The notes beneath the pieces are model-generated. The model was not told the origin of the DNA. It saw nothing but the letters and a program-made list of their open reading frames with translations, and did not search any database. Shown here piece by piece: positions 40,313 to 47,247 of a stretch of DNA of 49,373 nt. Origin of the DNA: Actinomycetota bacterium (GTDB lineage Bacteria > Actinomycetota > Actinomycetes > Actinomycetales > Microbacteriaceae); NCBI GenBank assembly GCA_018268455.1, contig JAFDWM010000008.1, forward strand, positions 1-49,373. The letters run 5' to 3'. The position numbers and the translations under genes are program-made. Numbering within the stretch: the stretch's first letter is position 1; every line of letters begins with the position of its first letter.

Positions 40313-41104
40313 TCAGCCGTCGCAGCGCTCCAGGATGTGGGTGATGGCGAGGCGGTCCTCAGCGAGGAGGGGCAGCTGGTACTTGGAGGCGACGAAGGTG
40401 AGTCGGGCCGCATAGGTGCAGAGGTAGTCGGCGTTGGCGGGCAGCCACTGGCTGGGACCGCTGTCTCCCTTGGCGCTGTTGCTGGGGCCGTCGACGGCTT
40501 CGAGGTTGGCAGGGTCGTTGGCGAACTGCTCGCGCTTGTCGGCGGTCCACAGATCAGCGCCGGCGTGCCAGCTGCCCGAGAGGCTCCAGAGGTGGTCGAT
40601 CTGGACGAGCTCGCTGGTTCCCTGACCTCGCTGGAAGGTGATGTCTTGCCCGGTGTAGGCGTCATGCAGAGTCCCGGTCAGGACCACGCAGTCGTTCGTT
40701 CCCGGCTTGAGGCCGACGTCGACGAGATCTCTGCGGAGGATGTCGTTGCGGGTGTCGCACCCGTTCCGATCGACGTCGGCCCACCGCTGGCCGTAGGCGT
40801 CACGACTGTAGGGGAGAGCCGACTGCGCCTCACCCACGGCGGGGATCGTCGCGAGCAGCTGCAGCGTCGCGTCGGCATTGATCGTCGTGACGTCGTGCTC
40901 CGTGTCGGCGAGACCGGCGCCGATCAACTCGTCGATCGCGGAATCATCGGCCTGGGTGCTCAACTGCTGTACGGGCGACGATGGCTCGCCCGTCTCCGCG
41001 TGCGAGTCAAACGGGGAGCCCGACAGCCAGGTGATGCCGGCGACGACGGCAGCGAGGCTCGCGACGGTGAATGCCGGCAGCGCGGGGGAGCGTCTTCTGG
41101 TCAT
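40313..41104 (-). CDS. Secreted HNH-type nuclease (GmrSD/DUF1524-like)
   Basis: The start is the ATG at 41104, overlapping the upstream gene by 4 bases. The 263-residue product opens MTRRRSPALPAFTVASLAAV and continues hydrophobic to about residue 30, a signal peptide or anchor. The catalytic part has RNGCDTRNDILRRDL, IDHLWSLSGSWHAGADLW and FANDPANLEAVDGPSNSAKG, with Asp-His (IDHLWS) and Asn residues placed as in DUF1524/HNH nucleases of the GmrSD C-terminal type. It would act outside the membrane on DNA. As last gene in an operon with a DprA relative, it might cut DNA at the cell surface during uptake or transfer, or attack rivals. Confidence 0.8.
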   Translation of the reverse strand: MTRRRSPALPAFTVASLAAVVAGITWLSGSPFDSHAETGEPSSPVQQLSTQADDSAIDELIGAGLADTEHDVTTINADATLQLLATIPAVGEAQSALPYSRDAYGQRWADVDRNGCDTRNDILRRDLVDVGLKPGTNDCVVLTGTLHDAYTGQDITFQRGQGTSELVQIDHLWSLSGSWHAGADLWTADKREQFANDPANLEAVDGPSNSAKGDSGPSQWLPANADYLCTYAARLTFVASKYQLPLLAEDRLAITHILERCDG

Positions 41105-41283
41105 CGCCGGCCGCCGTCTCCGCCGGCTCGCTGCGGCAGCCGGGTCCATCCGCGGTCGGCGAGATCCGCGATCGCGCGCTCGAGCTCGGAGGTGGGGATG
41201 TAGAACGTCGAGGCGTTCTCCAGGCACTCCTGCAGATCGAGGTAGAACTCCTCTTCGGGCCAGTTGCCCCGGGACATAGTCAC
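41101..41283 (-). CDS. Small acidic protein, unknown
   Basis: The start is taken as GTG 41283, which overlaps the upstream stop (GTGA); ATG 41277 is the alternative. The 60-residue product includes WPEEEFYLDLQECLENASTF and ELERAIADLADRGWTRLPQR, two helices. It overlaps the nuclease gene by 4 bases and could be its partner or inhibitor, although it has no signal peptide. Confidence 0.55.
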   Translation of the reverse strand: MTMSRGNWPEEEFYLDLQECLENASTFYIPTSELERAIADLADRGWTRLPQRAGGDGGRR

Positions 41284-41738
41284 CACCCCCGGATCCGGTC
41301 TTCGACGTATCGCGCGAACGCCGCGCGCTGCGCCCCGGTGAGGGGTCGCGCCGCATAGGTCAGGGCCTCGATGTGCCGCTCGAGGTGCGCTGCCTGCTTC
41401 GCGGCTCTCTTGGAGGCGTCGGCATCCGCCTTGAGCTGGTACGCGGCCCGGTCGGCGACTTGCCAGGCGGTGAGGGTGGCCTCGTCGACGTCGGTGACGT
41501 GTCCGGCGATGCGGGGTTGGCGCGGGCCTTTCGAGAAGTAGACGTCGGGCTCGTCGGCGGGCGAGGAGATCGTGATGCGCGCCCCGATCTGCGCGCCGGT
41601 CACGAGCGGCGCGGTGTAGTAGCGGGTGCGGTCGCCTTCGAGGTAGGCGTAGCCGAGCTTGCCGTTGCTGGCCAGGGTGCGCCGGCCGATGTAGGTGACG
41701 TCGGTCGAGACCGGCTCGGTCGTCTCTGTGGTGCTCAT
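41280..41738 (-). CDS. Uncharacterised protein of the second dprA-like operon
   Basis: The start is the ATG at 41738, with GAGAGGAA upstream. The 152-residue product has a beta-rich first half (DVTYIGRRTLASNGKLGYAY; ARITISSPADEPDVYFSKG) and a long Ala/Lys helical second half (ADRAAYQLKADADASKRAAK), then AARPLTGAQRAAFARYVEDR. It may be a nucleic-acid binding protein with a coiled coil, but no signature is present. Confidence 0.6.
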   Translation of the reverse strand: MSTTETTEPVSTDVTYIGRRTLASNGKLGYAYLEGDRTRYYTAPLVTGAQIGARITISSPADEPDVYFSKGPRQPRIAGHVTDVDEATLTAWQVADRAAYQLKADADASKRAAKQAAHLERHIEALTYAARPLTGAQRAAFARYVEDRIRGW

Positions 41739-41764
41739 CGTGGTTCCTCTCTGGTCCCTGCAGG

Positions 41765-42457
41765 TCATAGGTGCGCGAGCGTGCGCGGATCGGACAAGGC
41801 GTCGAGCTCGTCGGGGGTATGGACGAGGGTCGCGAGATCTGCGGCGAGCAGCTGCCGGGTGCCGCGACCCGGGCGGGACTGATCAGTGGGCGTGGCGGCC
41901 ACGGCCCGGGACAGCCCGCCGGCGATCGCGGCCGCGGTCATCCCCGCCGATCGCGCACCGATCTCGACGAGGACGAGGCGAGCCGCGAGCGCGGCGATGA
42001 GGCGTGCGCTGCGGTGGGAGGTGCGGCCGCCCCGTGGCGACGAGGCCTCCCAGAGGATCAGCCCGCCGCGCTCGAGGATCCCCCGCTGCGCAGCGCGGGC
42101 GATATAGCCGGCCTCGGACGGTGGTCGGTCGGGGATCGCGATGATGCGCCCGCCGGCGCGGCGGGCGGCGTCGACCACGGCGAGATCGGTTCCCGTCTCG
42201 GAGGGAGTGACGAGGACCTCACCACGAGCGGCGAGCCCGGCGGCCAGCGCCGCGCCGGCAGCCCGACCGGCGACCGTCGCTGTACGCCCGCCGATGAGTG
42301 CCGTGCGCGCCCCGGACTGGAGAAGATCCAGAGCGCCGAGCGCAAGGATGCGCCGTGGAGCGATCGAGCCGAGATCGGCGAACGCTGCCGGCCAGCGCTC
42401 ATGCTCGAGGTGCAGTAGGACGGCGCCGTCTGCGCCGGATGTCTCGTGCGCGGGCAT
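41765..42457 (-). CDS. DprA-like Rossmann protein, diverged
   Basis: The ATG at 42457 follows GGGGGACG. The 230-residue product keeps traits of the DprA/LOG Rossmann fold: TALIGGRTATVAGRAAGAAL, LAARGEVLVTPSETGTDLAV, RAGGRIIAIPDRPPSEAGYI and LVLVEIGARSAGMTAAAIAG. The phosphate-binding GG.R...G and the VE.G.rSG stretch correspond to those of DprA, but the N-terminal SAM-like domain is missing and the core is shorter. It heads an operon of four genes (42457 to 40313) under regulon promoter copy 4. A paralogue under the same promoter type heads the neighbouring operon. Confidence 0.65.
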   Translation of the reverse strand: MPAHETSGADGAVLLHLEHERWPAAFADLGSIAPRRILALGALDLLQSGARTALIGGRTATVAGRAAGAALAAGLAARGEVLVTPSETGTDLAVVDAARRAGGRIIAIPDRPPSEAGYIARAAQRGILERGGLILWEASSPRGGRTSHRSARLIAALAARLVLVEIGARSAGMTAAAIAGGLSRAVAATPTDQSRPGRGTRQLLAADLATLVHTPDELDALSDPRTLAHL

Positions 42458-42475
42458 GACGTCCCCCTATCCAAA

Positions 42476-42525
42476 TTAGCTGACTTGACGGTTATAAATA
42501 TAGGGCACACATATGAGCTAGTCAA
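42476..42525 (-). promoter_or_regulatory. Regulon promoter-operator, copy 4
   Basis: -35 TTGACT (42525-42520), 17 bases, -10 TATATT (42502-42497), then GTCAAGTCAGCTAA (42489-42476), 18 bases before ATG 42457. It is nearly identical to copy 1 from -35 to -10. Confidence 0.8.
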
Positions 42526-42572
42526 GACGCCCGTCTCCGAGCGAGAGGATGCGCGCTGGGCAGCGGGGGACA

Positions 42573-42578
42573 TACCAT
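42573..42578 (+). promoter_or_regulatory. -10 of a probable leaderless transcript
   Basis: TACCAT lies six bases before the ATG at 42585, so transcription would start at or next to the start codon. It serves the plus-strand operon 42585-44441 and diverges from copy 4. Confidence 0.45.
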
Positions 42579-42584
42579 CTGGGC

Positions 42585-42755
42585 ATGAGGTTGATCGGGA
42601 CGGTGCGCAGCGAGCCGGAGGCGGAGCCCACGCGGATCGAGGTCGAGGCTGCGACCTACCCGGCCGCCCTCGAGCAGCTCGAGCAGCTCGTGCCCGCAGG
42701 GCATCAGCTCATCGCCCTCAGAGTCGATCGAGACGACGACCCCCGGGCCTCTTGA
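42585..42755 (+). CDS. Small protein heading the kinase-like operon
   Basis: The start is the ATG at 42585 (MRLIGTVRSEPEAEPTRIEV). The 56-residue product looks like a compact beta-alpha-beta unit (YPAALEQLEQLVPAGHQLIA). The stop overlaps the next start (TGATG). Function is unknown; it may be the inhibitor or regulator of the kinase-like protein. Confidence 0.55.
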   Translation: MRLIGTVRSEPEAEPTRIEVEAATYPAALEQLEQLVPAGHQLIALRVDRDDDPRAS

Positions 42756-43789
42756 TGTGTCGGTCGACAGAGGAGGGCGGCCGCCGCTGCCCGAACTGCG
42801 GCAGCGAGTCTGAACGCGCCACCCACAACGCCCGACGTCGGCAGAATCGCGCCGCCCGCTCGGCGATCGTCTCGTGGGCGCGGTCAGAGGGGGTGCCGGA
42901 CGAGGCGATCTCGCTCCTCGCGAAGGCGCCGCCCTCCGTGGCGAAGCGGTGGGCGCGCGAGGCGGGTGCGCCGGCATCGCTGCTCGAGGATCCCCCGCCC
43001 GCGTCCTCGGCGCGAGCAATGTCCCCACGGGAGGTGTCGGACATCTTCTGGGTGGGGCCGGATGTTCTCCCGTCGATCATCGCCACCGCCGCGCAGCAGG
43101 GCAGGCATCCCCGCGAGCGTGCGCTCCTGGATGCCGAGGTGGCCGGCCTCGAGTGGGCGGAGGAGTCGGGGGTGAACGAGACCATCCGGGTGCGACTCAC
43201 GGACGGCTCAGACGCCTACCTCAAGCCCTTCGACGGGCTGGATGAGGAAGCGAGCGAGGACTACGGGCACGACGGGCCGCTGCAGCCGGTCCATGAGGTC
43301 GCAGCGTGGGCGCTGGCGCGCGAGCTCGGCGGGCCGTGGGACGAGCTCGTGCCGCCCTGCGTGCTGCGCGAGATCGACGGCCGGCTCGGCTCGTTGTCGA
43401 TGGGCGTCCCGGGCAACGTGACCAACCCGCTGCCGGTCGTGCCCGAGGAGAGGATCCTCGCGGCCGGGTTCTTCGATGCCCTCATCGGGCAGCAGGACCG
43501 TCACGGCGGGAACCTCCTCGTCGACAAGGACCGGCTCTACCTGATCGACCACGGGTTCGCGTTCGGCCGCACCGGCGACGGGTACAACCTGCAGCTGCTC
43601 CAGCAGCGCCGCGTGTTCCACGCCCCGCAGCTCACGGACGGCGAGCGCGGCGCGTTGCATCGGCTCGTGGGGTCGCCGGATCTGTTGGGTGTGGCGCCGT
43701 TGCTCCAGGGGGATCGCGCGGACGCGCTGCGCTCGCGCGCGGAGATCATGCTGGCTTCGGGCCGGGTGCTGCCGGGGGGCTGGTTCTAA
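42755..43789 (+). CDS. Kinase-fold protein with Cys N-terminus (PI3K/HipA-like)
   Basis: The start is the ATG at 42755, coupled to the previous stop. The 344-residue product opens with MCRSTEEGGRRCPNCGSESE, a Cys motif common in actinobacterial mobile-element proteins, then a helical spacer to about residue 90. The rest resembles the kinase fold of the HipA/PI3K/FAM20C type: IRVRLTDGSDAYLKPFDG (ATP-binding Lys near 155), VHEVAAWALARELGG, LGSLSMGVPG, and the catalytic loop DALIGQQDRHGGNLLVDKDR followed by YLIDHGFAF, giving DRHxxN and a metal-binding Asp. It may phosphorylate a host protein or nucleotide, perhaps as a toxin. The family call is from motif only. Confidence 0.6.
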   Translation: MCRSTEEGGRRCPNCGSESERATHNARRRQNRAARSAIVSWARSEGVPDEAISLLAKAPPSVAKRWAREAGAPASLLEDPPPASSARAMSPREVSDIFWVGPDVLPSIIATAAQQGRHPRERALLDAEVAGLEWAEESGVNETIRVRLTDGSDAYLKPFDGLDEEASEDYGHDGPLQPVHEVAAWALARELGGPWDELVPPCVLREIDGRLGSLSMGVPGNVTNPLPVVPEERILAAGFFDALIGQQDRHGGNLLVDKDRLYLIDHGFAFGRTGDGYNLQLLQQRRVFHAPQLTDGERGALHRLVGSPDLLGVAPLLQGDRADALRSRAEIMLASGRVLPGGWF

Positions 43790-43819
43790 AATGCAGGGCA
43801 CGAGTGAGGTGGCATCCCG

Positions 43820-44116
43820 ATGATCGAAGTCGAGTTCCGGCGGCCCGCGGCGAGCGGGTATGAGGCGGTCGGTGTGCTGCGTGTCGAGGACGATGGCTCT
43901 TATCGGGTCTCGGGGGACATCGGGGTCGACCTCGAGGAAGTGACCATCATGGACCGGTCAGCGCCGGGCGGTCGTCTCGCGCTGGCCGATGATCCGGTTA
44001 CCTGGGCGCGCAAGGCGCGGCGGGCGTTCCGTACCGGCTACCTGGTGCCGGTGGTGGTGGCTGATACCTCCCCCGGCGGCGAGCGCGCCGATGGTGGAGG
44101 GTTGAGCGATGGGTGA
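43820..44116 (+). CDS. Small uncharacterised protein
   Basis: The ATG at 43820 follows GAGGTGG. The 98-residue product begins MIEVEFRRPAASGYEAVGVL, is beta-rich in the first half and has a basic helix (DDPVTWARKARRAFRTGYLV). It overlaps the next gene by 8 bases. Function is unknown. Confidence 0.6.
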   Translation: MIEVEFRRPAASGYEAVGVLRVEDDGSYRVSGDIGVDLEEVTIMDRSAPGGRLALADDPVTWARKARRAFRTGYLVPVVVADTSPGGERADGGGLSDG

Positions 44117-44441
44117 GCTGATCGATCCGGCCGATCCGGAGTACGAGTGGAAGGTCGCCGAGCAGTATCAGGCCCTCGTGGACGCGCCCGGGCCGGATGA
44201 CGACGCTCCTGTGCAGATCACGTCTCGGCAGGCGTTGAAGCTCGCGGCGATCGCCGAGGCCGTGGCAGCGGGGCATGTCGGATTCACCGATGCGCTGCGC
44301 GCAGGGGCCTGGTTCCTGCAGTGCGCGAACGCCGAGGCTCCCCACGTGGGGGATCGCATGCGGATGTCGATGTCCGCCGCCGAGGCGTGGGAGCGGGTGG
44401 ACGCGTACCCGTGGCCGCGGTCAGGGAATCCGCGGGGCTGA
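44109..44441 (+). CDS. Small acidic protein, unknown
   Basis: The start is the ATG at 44109, preceded by GGAGGG. The 110-residue product (MGELIDPADPEYEWKVAEQY) is mostly helical with ITSRQALKLAAIAEAVAAGH. It ends the plus-strand operon that began at 42585. No family was recognised. Confidence 0.6.
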   Translation: MGELIDPADPEYEWKVAEQYQALVDAPGPDDDAPVQITSRQALKLAAIAEAVAAGHVGFTDALRAGAWFLQCANAEAPHVGDRMRMSMSAAEAWERVDAYPWPRSGNPRG

Positions 44442-44616
44442 GCCGTACACGACCCGCCTGACGGCGATCGAGTGTGGCTCCGGGTCGGCGTGGGGAGTAG
44501 CCGGCTGCGGCGAGCGCGACTGCGGGCTCCGGAGTGGAGCCCATCCCTCCGAGGGGAGGCGGTGTGCGCTTCCCCTGGCCGTTGTGCGGTTGGCGGGTCA
44601 GTCCCCCTCTTGTCGA

Positions 44617-44666
44617 TTAGCTGACTTGACTACTACTAATATAGGGCCTGCTTCTGACATGCGCAA
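44617..44666 (-). promoter_or_regulatory. Regulon promoter-operator, copy 5 (orphan)
   Basis: -35 TTGCGC (44666-44661), 17 bases, -10 TATATT (44643-44638), then GTCAAGTCAGCTAA (44630-44617). No minus-strand gene follows, so it may make an antisense or small RNA, or have lost its gene. Confidence 0.75.
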
Positions 44667-44722
44667 GTCAGCCGCCGCCGTTTCGCCGTAGTCGTTGAGC
44701 TGCGCGCCGAGTCGCGTTCCGG

Positions 44723-44759
44723 CTCACAGGGTGGGGCGGCGTGCGCCCCACCCTGTGAG
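44723..44759 (-). terminator. Terminator of the DUF4192 gene
   Basis: A 16-base stem (CTCACAGGGTGGGGCG and its complement) with a 5-base loop, 2 bases past the stop at 44762. Confidence 0.8.
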
Positions 44760-44761
44760 GG

Positions 44762-45787
44762 TCAACGCTCGAACGCCCAGCGGGGCAGGTGGCCTGCCTG
44801 GACGAACGAGGCGACGATCTCGGAGAGGCCGTGGCCGGGTTCGATCGCGAGCGCCTGGCGGGCGTAGGCGTCGGCGTGGGTGGAGTGCCCGAGCGCCCAG
44901 GAGAGCCACGCGATGGTCGCCAGCAGGCCTGCGCGGAGGGGCTGGGGGGCGAGTGCGGTCAGGTGGCGCACGGTGGCGAGAGCGGCCTGCAGGCGGCGCG
45001 CGTCGGGTCGGGGAGCGTCGCCCCACATGATGCTGGCGAGGTCGGTGGGGTACTCCTCGCCGTGCTCCCATCCGGCCTGCGCCTCGGCGGCGCGCTCGCC
45101 GCCGTGCTCGTCGGTGGCCCACTGCACGATGGCGATGTCGCGGAGGGAGGGGCGGCTGAGGGCGAAGATCAGGCTGGCCGCGTCGAACGGGTCGATCTCC
45201 GTGGGCGGGGTGGTCGCGGCGACCTCCGCGAGCGCGACCCAGTCGGTTTCGGCGACGTCGGCGAGGCCGAAGTCCTCGAACGCGGCGAGCACGGCCTCGA
45301 GGCGGTCCTCGTCGGGGGCGGGGATCTCGGTGCCGCTGTGTTGGTCGCCGGTGGTGGCGCGGCCTGCGGCGAGCGCGGTGTTGATCTCGGCGAGCGGGTG
45401 GGGCTGGTCGTCGGTGAGGGCGCTTCCCCAGCCGTTGCGGGCGACGTAGAGGGCGTCCTTGATGCCGAAGCCGCATTCGGTGGCTCGGTCGAGGAGGGCG
45501 CTGATGATGGGGCGGGTGGTGTGCCCGTCCTGGTCGGTGTAGATGACCACGGCGACGGCGCGAGCGTCGGGGATGCGGCAGACGATGCCGGTGATGGTGC
45601 TGGCGAGGGCCTGCGGGTCGGTGTCCTCGTTGAGGTCGAAGCGTGCGGCTCCGGCGGTGTGGTTGCCGCGGAAGGGGACGACGACGATGGAGCGGGTCGG
45701 GGTGTAGCCGATGAGGGCGGGGATGAGGCCGAGGAAGTCGGCGGCGGTGGTGGCCTGGACGATGGTCGGCTGGGCGGTGGTGGTCAT
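44762..45787 (-). CDS. DUF4192 protein
   Basis: The start is the ATG at 45787, with CGAGGAGGAC upstream; the frame continues upstream through the promoter. The 341-residue product matches DUF4192: ADFLGLIPALIGYTPTRSIV followed by VVPFRGNHTAGAARFDL near the N-terminus, and a C-terminal helical part (LLATIAWLSWALGHSTHADA, YARQALAIEPGHGLSEIVAS) with a TPR-like look. DUF4192 is widespread in actinobacteria, on chromosomes and conjugative plasmids, with no established function. It is a one-gene unit with its own promoter (copy 6) and terminator. Confidence 0.85.
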   Translation of the reverse strand: MTTTAQPTIVQATTAADFLGLIPALIGYTPTRSIVVVPFRGNHTAGAARFDLNEDTDPQALASTITGIVCRIPDARAVAVVIYTDQDGHTTRPIISALLDRATECGFGIKDALYVARNGWGSALTDDQPHPLAEINTALAAGRATTGDQHSGTEIPAPDEDRLEAVLAAFEDFGLADVAETDWVALAEVAATTPPTEIDPFDAASLIFALSRPSLRDIAIVQWATDEHGGERAAEAQAGWEHGEEYPTDLASIMWGDAPRPDARRLQAALATVRHLTALAPQPLRAGLLATIAWLSWALGHSTHADAYARQALAIEPGHGLSEIVASFVQAGHLPRWAFER

Positions 45788-45809
45788 GGGGTCCTCCTCG
45801 GGACGATGA

Positions 45810-45859
45810 TTAGTTGACTTGACTACTATGAATATAGGGCATGGGTCCGACATTGGCAA
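45810..45859 (-). promoter_or_regulatory. Regulon promoter-operator, copy 6 (DUF4192)
   Basis: -35 TTGCCA (45859-45854), 17 bases with ATGTCGGA, -10 TATATT (45836-45831), then GTCAAGTCAACTAA (45823-45810). Confidence 0.8.
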
Positions 45860-45861
45860 CC

Positions 45862-45899
45862 CCCGGGGAGCGGGACGGCGATTCGCCCCGCTCCCCGGG
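45862..45899 (-). terminator. Terminator of the DnaJ-zinc-like gene
   Basis: A 13-base stem CCCGGGGAGCGGG with CCCGCTCCCCGGG and a 12-base loop, between the stop at 45906 and promoter copy 6. Confidence 0.8.
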
Positions 45900-45905
45900 C
45901 CTGGT

Positions 45906-46403
45906 TCACCAGATCTCGAAGCCCCCGCTGTGACGCGCGAAGCGGGCGAACGCGGCCACGTTGGCGACCTCGAACGGGTAGTGCCGCGCGCTCGGCTCGG
46001 TCTGCCCGGTGCCGCTGCAGGCATTGCACCCGCCGCGACCGGTCACGGGGTCGCGAGGCTTGTCGAGGCCGTTCTGCACGCCGATCTCGTCGGTGCGCAC
46101 CCCGGTGCCCGAGCACAGCCAGCACACCTCCATCGGGAGGGCGGCGAGGTAGACGCTGCGCTCCGCCTCGTACAGCGCGACAGTGCCGTTGGCGAGGTCG
46201 AGGTCGAGCGCGTCGGCCAGGGCGAGCGCGCCCGCGTCGTCGAGGCCGTCGCCGTCGTTGCTGTGCCAGTAGGTGCATCCGGCTGTCAGTGCCGGGTGCG
46301 CAGCGGTGAGGTAGTCGGCGAGCGGATGCCAGCCCCACACGCTGTTGCGGAAGTACTGCCCGACCTCGGCGGTCGGGTTCTTCCCGTAGACGTCCATACC
46401 CAT
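45906..46403 (-). CDS. Protein with DnaJ-like CxxCxG zinc pairs
   Basis: The start is the ATG at 46403. The 165-residue product begins MGMDVYGKNPTAEVGQYFRN, with WHPLADYLTAAHPALTAGCT. It carries two CxxCxGxG-type motifs, CWLCSGTG near 114 and CNACSGTGQTE near 146, as in the DnaJ zinc finger, so it probably binds one zinc. The MGMDVYGK opening recurs in mobile-element proteins I have seen in actinobacteria, whose role is unknown. It is a one-gene unit under promoter copy 7. Confidence 0.7.
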   Translation of the reverse strand: MGMDVYGKNPTAEVGQYFRNSVWGWHPLADYLTAAHPALTAGCTYWHSNDGDGLDDAGALALADALDLDLANGTVALYEAERSVYLAALPMEVCWLCSGTGVRTDEIGVQNGLDKPRDPVTGRGGCNACSGTGQTEPSARHYPFEVANVAAFARFARHSGGFEIW

Positions 46404-46424
46404 GTCGATCCCCTTTCCTTGGGA

Positions 46425-46474
46425 TTAGTTGACTTGACACCTACGAATATAGGAGGGGGGTCGGACATTGGCGC
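46425..46474 (-). promoter_or_regulatory. Regulon promoter-operator, copy 7
   Basis: -35 GCGCCA (46474-46469), 17 bases, -10 TATATT (46451-46446), then GTCAAGTCAACTAA (46438-46425). It is nearly identical to copy 8 from the -10 through the operator. Confidence 0.75.
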
Positions 46475-46488
46475 GGCGGAACGGCCCG

Positions 46489-46537
46489 GGCAGGCAGGAG
46501 GGGCGGAGCCGGCTCGACCCCGCCCCTCCTGCCTGCC
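46489..46537 (-). terminator. Terminator of the gene at 46544
   Basis: An 18-base perfect stem beginning GGCAGGCAGGAGGGGCGG with its complement at 46520-46537 and a 13-base loop. Confidence 0.85.
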
Positions 46538-46543
46538 GCGGTA

Positions 46544-47104
46544 TCAGGCGACGGTGGGGGTGAACACGCAGTAGGTCTCGCGTCCGTGGTGCCAGCCGTC
46601 GCACTCGATGTGCCCGAGCTTCCGGGCGTCGTTGCGGCAGGCGCAGCGCGCGGCGATCTCGTCGCTGTCGATGCGCGCGGCGTGCAGCGCCTCGATGTGG
46701 TCGAGCCTGTCGGCGAAGCCGTCATGGTCGGGGAGTCCTGCAGCGGCCCACAGTCGCGCGCACAACCCGAAGCCCTCGTGCGAGAGCGGTGCCCGCTCTG
46801 CGGCCGCGAGAAGGCCGATCACGACTTCCACAGCGGTGCCCGGGCGGGTGTCCTCCCCGTGGGCGACCCGTTCGAGGATCTCGCGCACGTGGGCGCGGTA
46901 GACGATCTCCACGCCCATCCGGGCGGATGCCTCATCGCCGCTCAGCAGGGCGAACGAGTGGTAGAGCTTGTCGGCGTCCTCGGGGTGGCGCAGCTGCGCC
47001 TGTGCGATCTCGTCCTCGGCCCAGCCGATGCGCTCGAAGATCGACCCGAGCGCATCCTCGATCCCGGCCAGGATCTCGGCCGCTCCAGTGGTGACGTCAG
47101 TCAT
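46544..47104 (-). CDS. Uncharacterised protein with C-terminal Cys/His cluster
   Basis: The ATG at 47104 follows AGGAGGACATC. The 186-residue product begins MTDVTTGAAEILAGIEDALG and is helical for most of its length (FERIGWAEDEIAQAQLRHPE; AVEVVIGLLAAAERAPLSHE). The end has CACRNDARKLGHIECDGWHH followed by a Cys, a possible metal site. No family was recognised. It is a one-gene unit under promoter copy 8. Confidence 0.65.
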   Translation of the reverse strand: MTDVTTGAAEILAGIEDALGSIFERIGWAEDEIAQAQLRHPEDADKLYHSFALLSGDEASARMGVEIVYRAHVREILERVAHGEDTRPGTAVEVVIGLLAAAERAPLSHEGFGLCARLWAAAGLPDHDGFADRLDHIEALHAARIDSDEIAARCACRNDARKLGHIECDGWHHGRETYCVFTPTVA

Positions 47105-47124
47105 GATGTCCTCCTAAATGTGGG

Positions 47125-47174
47125 TTAGTTGACTTGACACCTACGAATATAGGAGGGGGGTCGGACATTGGTGC
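47125..47174 (-). promoter_or_regulatory. Regulon promoter-operator, copy 8
   Basis: -35 GCACCA (47174-47169), 17 bases, -10 TATATT (47151-47146), then GTCAAGTCAACTAA (47138-47125). Confidence 0.75.
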
Positions 47175-47203
47175 GACGGGACGACGACTGGCGGGGGCAG
47201 AGA

Positions 47204-47234
47204 GAGGGGCGGAGCCGGCTCGGCTCCGCCCCTC
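47204..47234 (-). terminator. Terminator of the gene at 47248
   Basis: A 13-base stem GAGGGGCGGAGCC with GGCTCCGCCCCTC and a 5-base loop, 14 bases past the stop. Confidence 0.8.
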
Positions 47235-47247
47235 GCTCATCGGTGGA

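Larger units (their letters stand above)
44442..44761. other. Intergenic region with an orphan regulon promoter
   Basis: There is no credible gene. It holds the regulon promoter copy at 44617-44666, which points left towards the 3' end of the plus-strand operon, and the terminator at 44723-44759. The only minus-strand frame beyond the promoter (ATG 44544, 86 codons) is antisense to the gene at 44109-44441, is Arg/Pro-rich and has no proper ribosome site. Confidence 0.6.

Noticed and set aside
44284-44544. Minus-strand frame of 86 codons downstream of the orphan promoter
   Set aside because: It is antisense to the gene at 44109-44441, is Arg/Pro-rich, and its GGAGGG touches the ATG without spacing.
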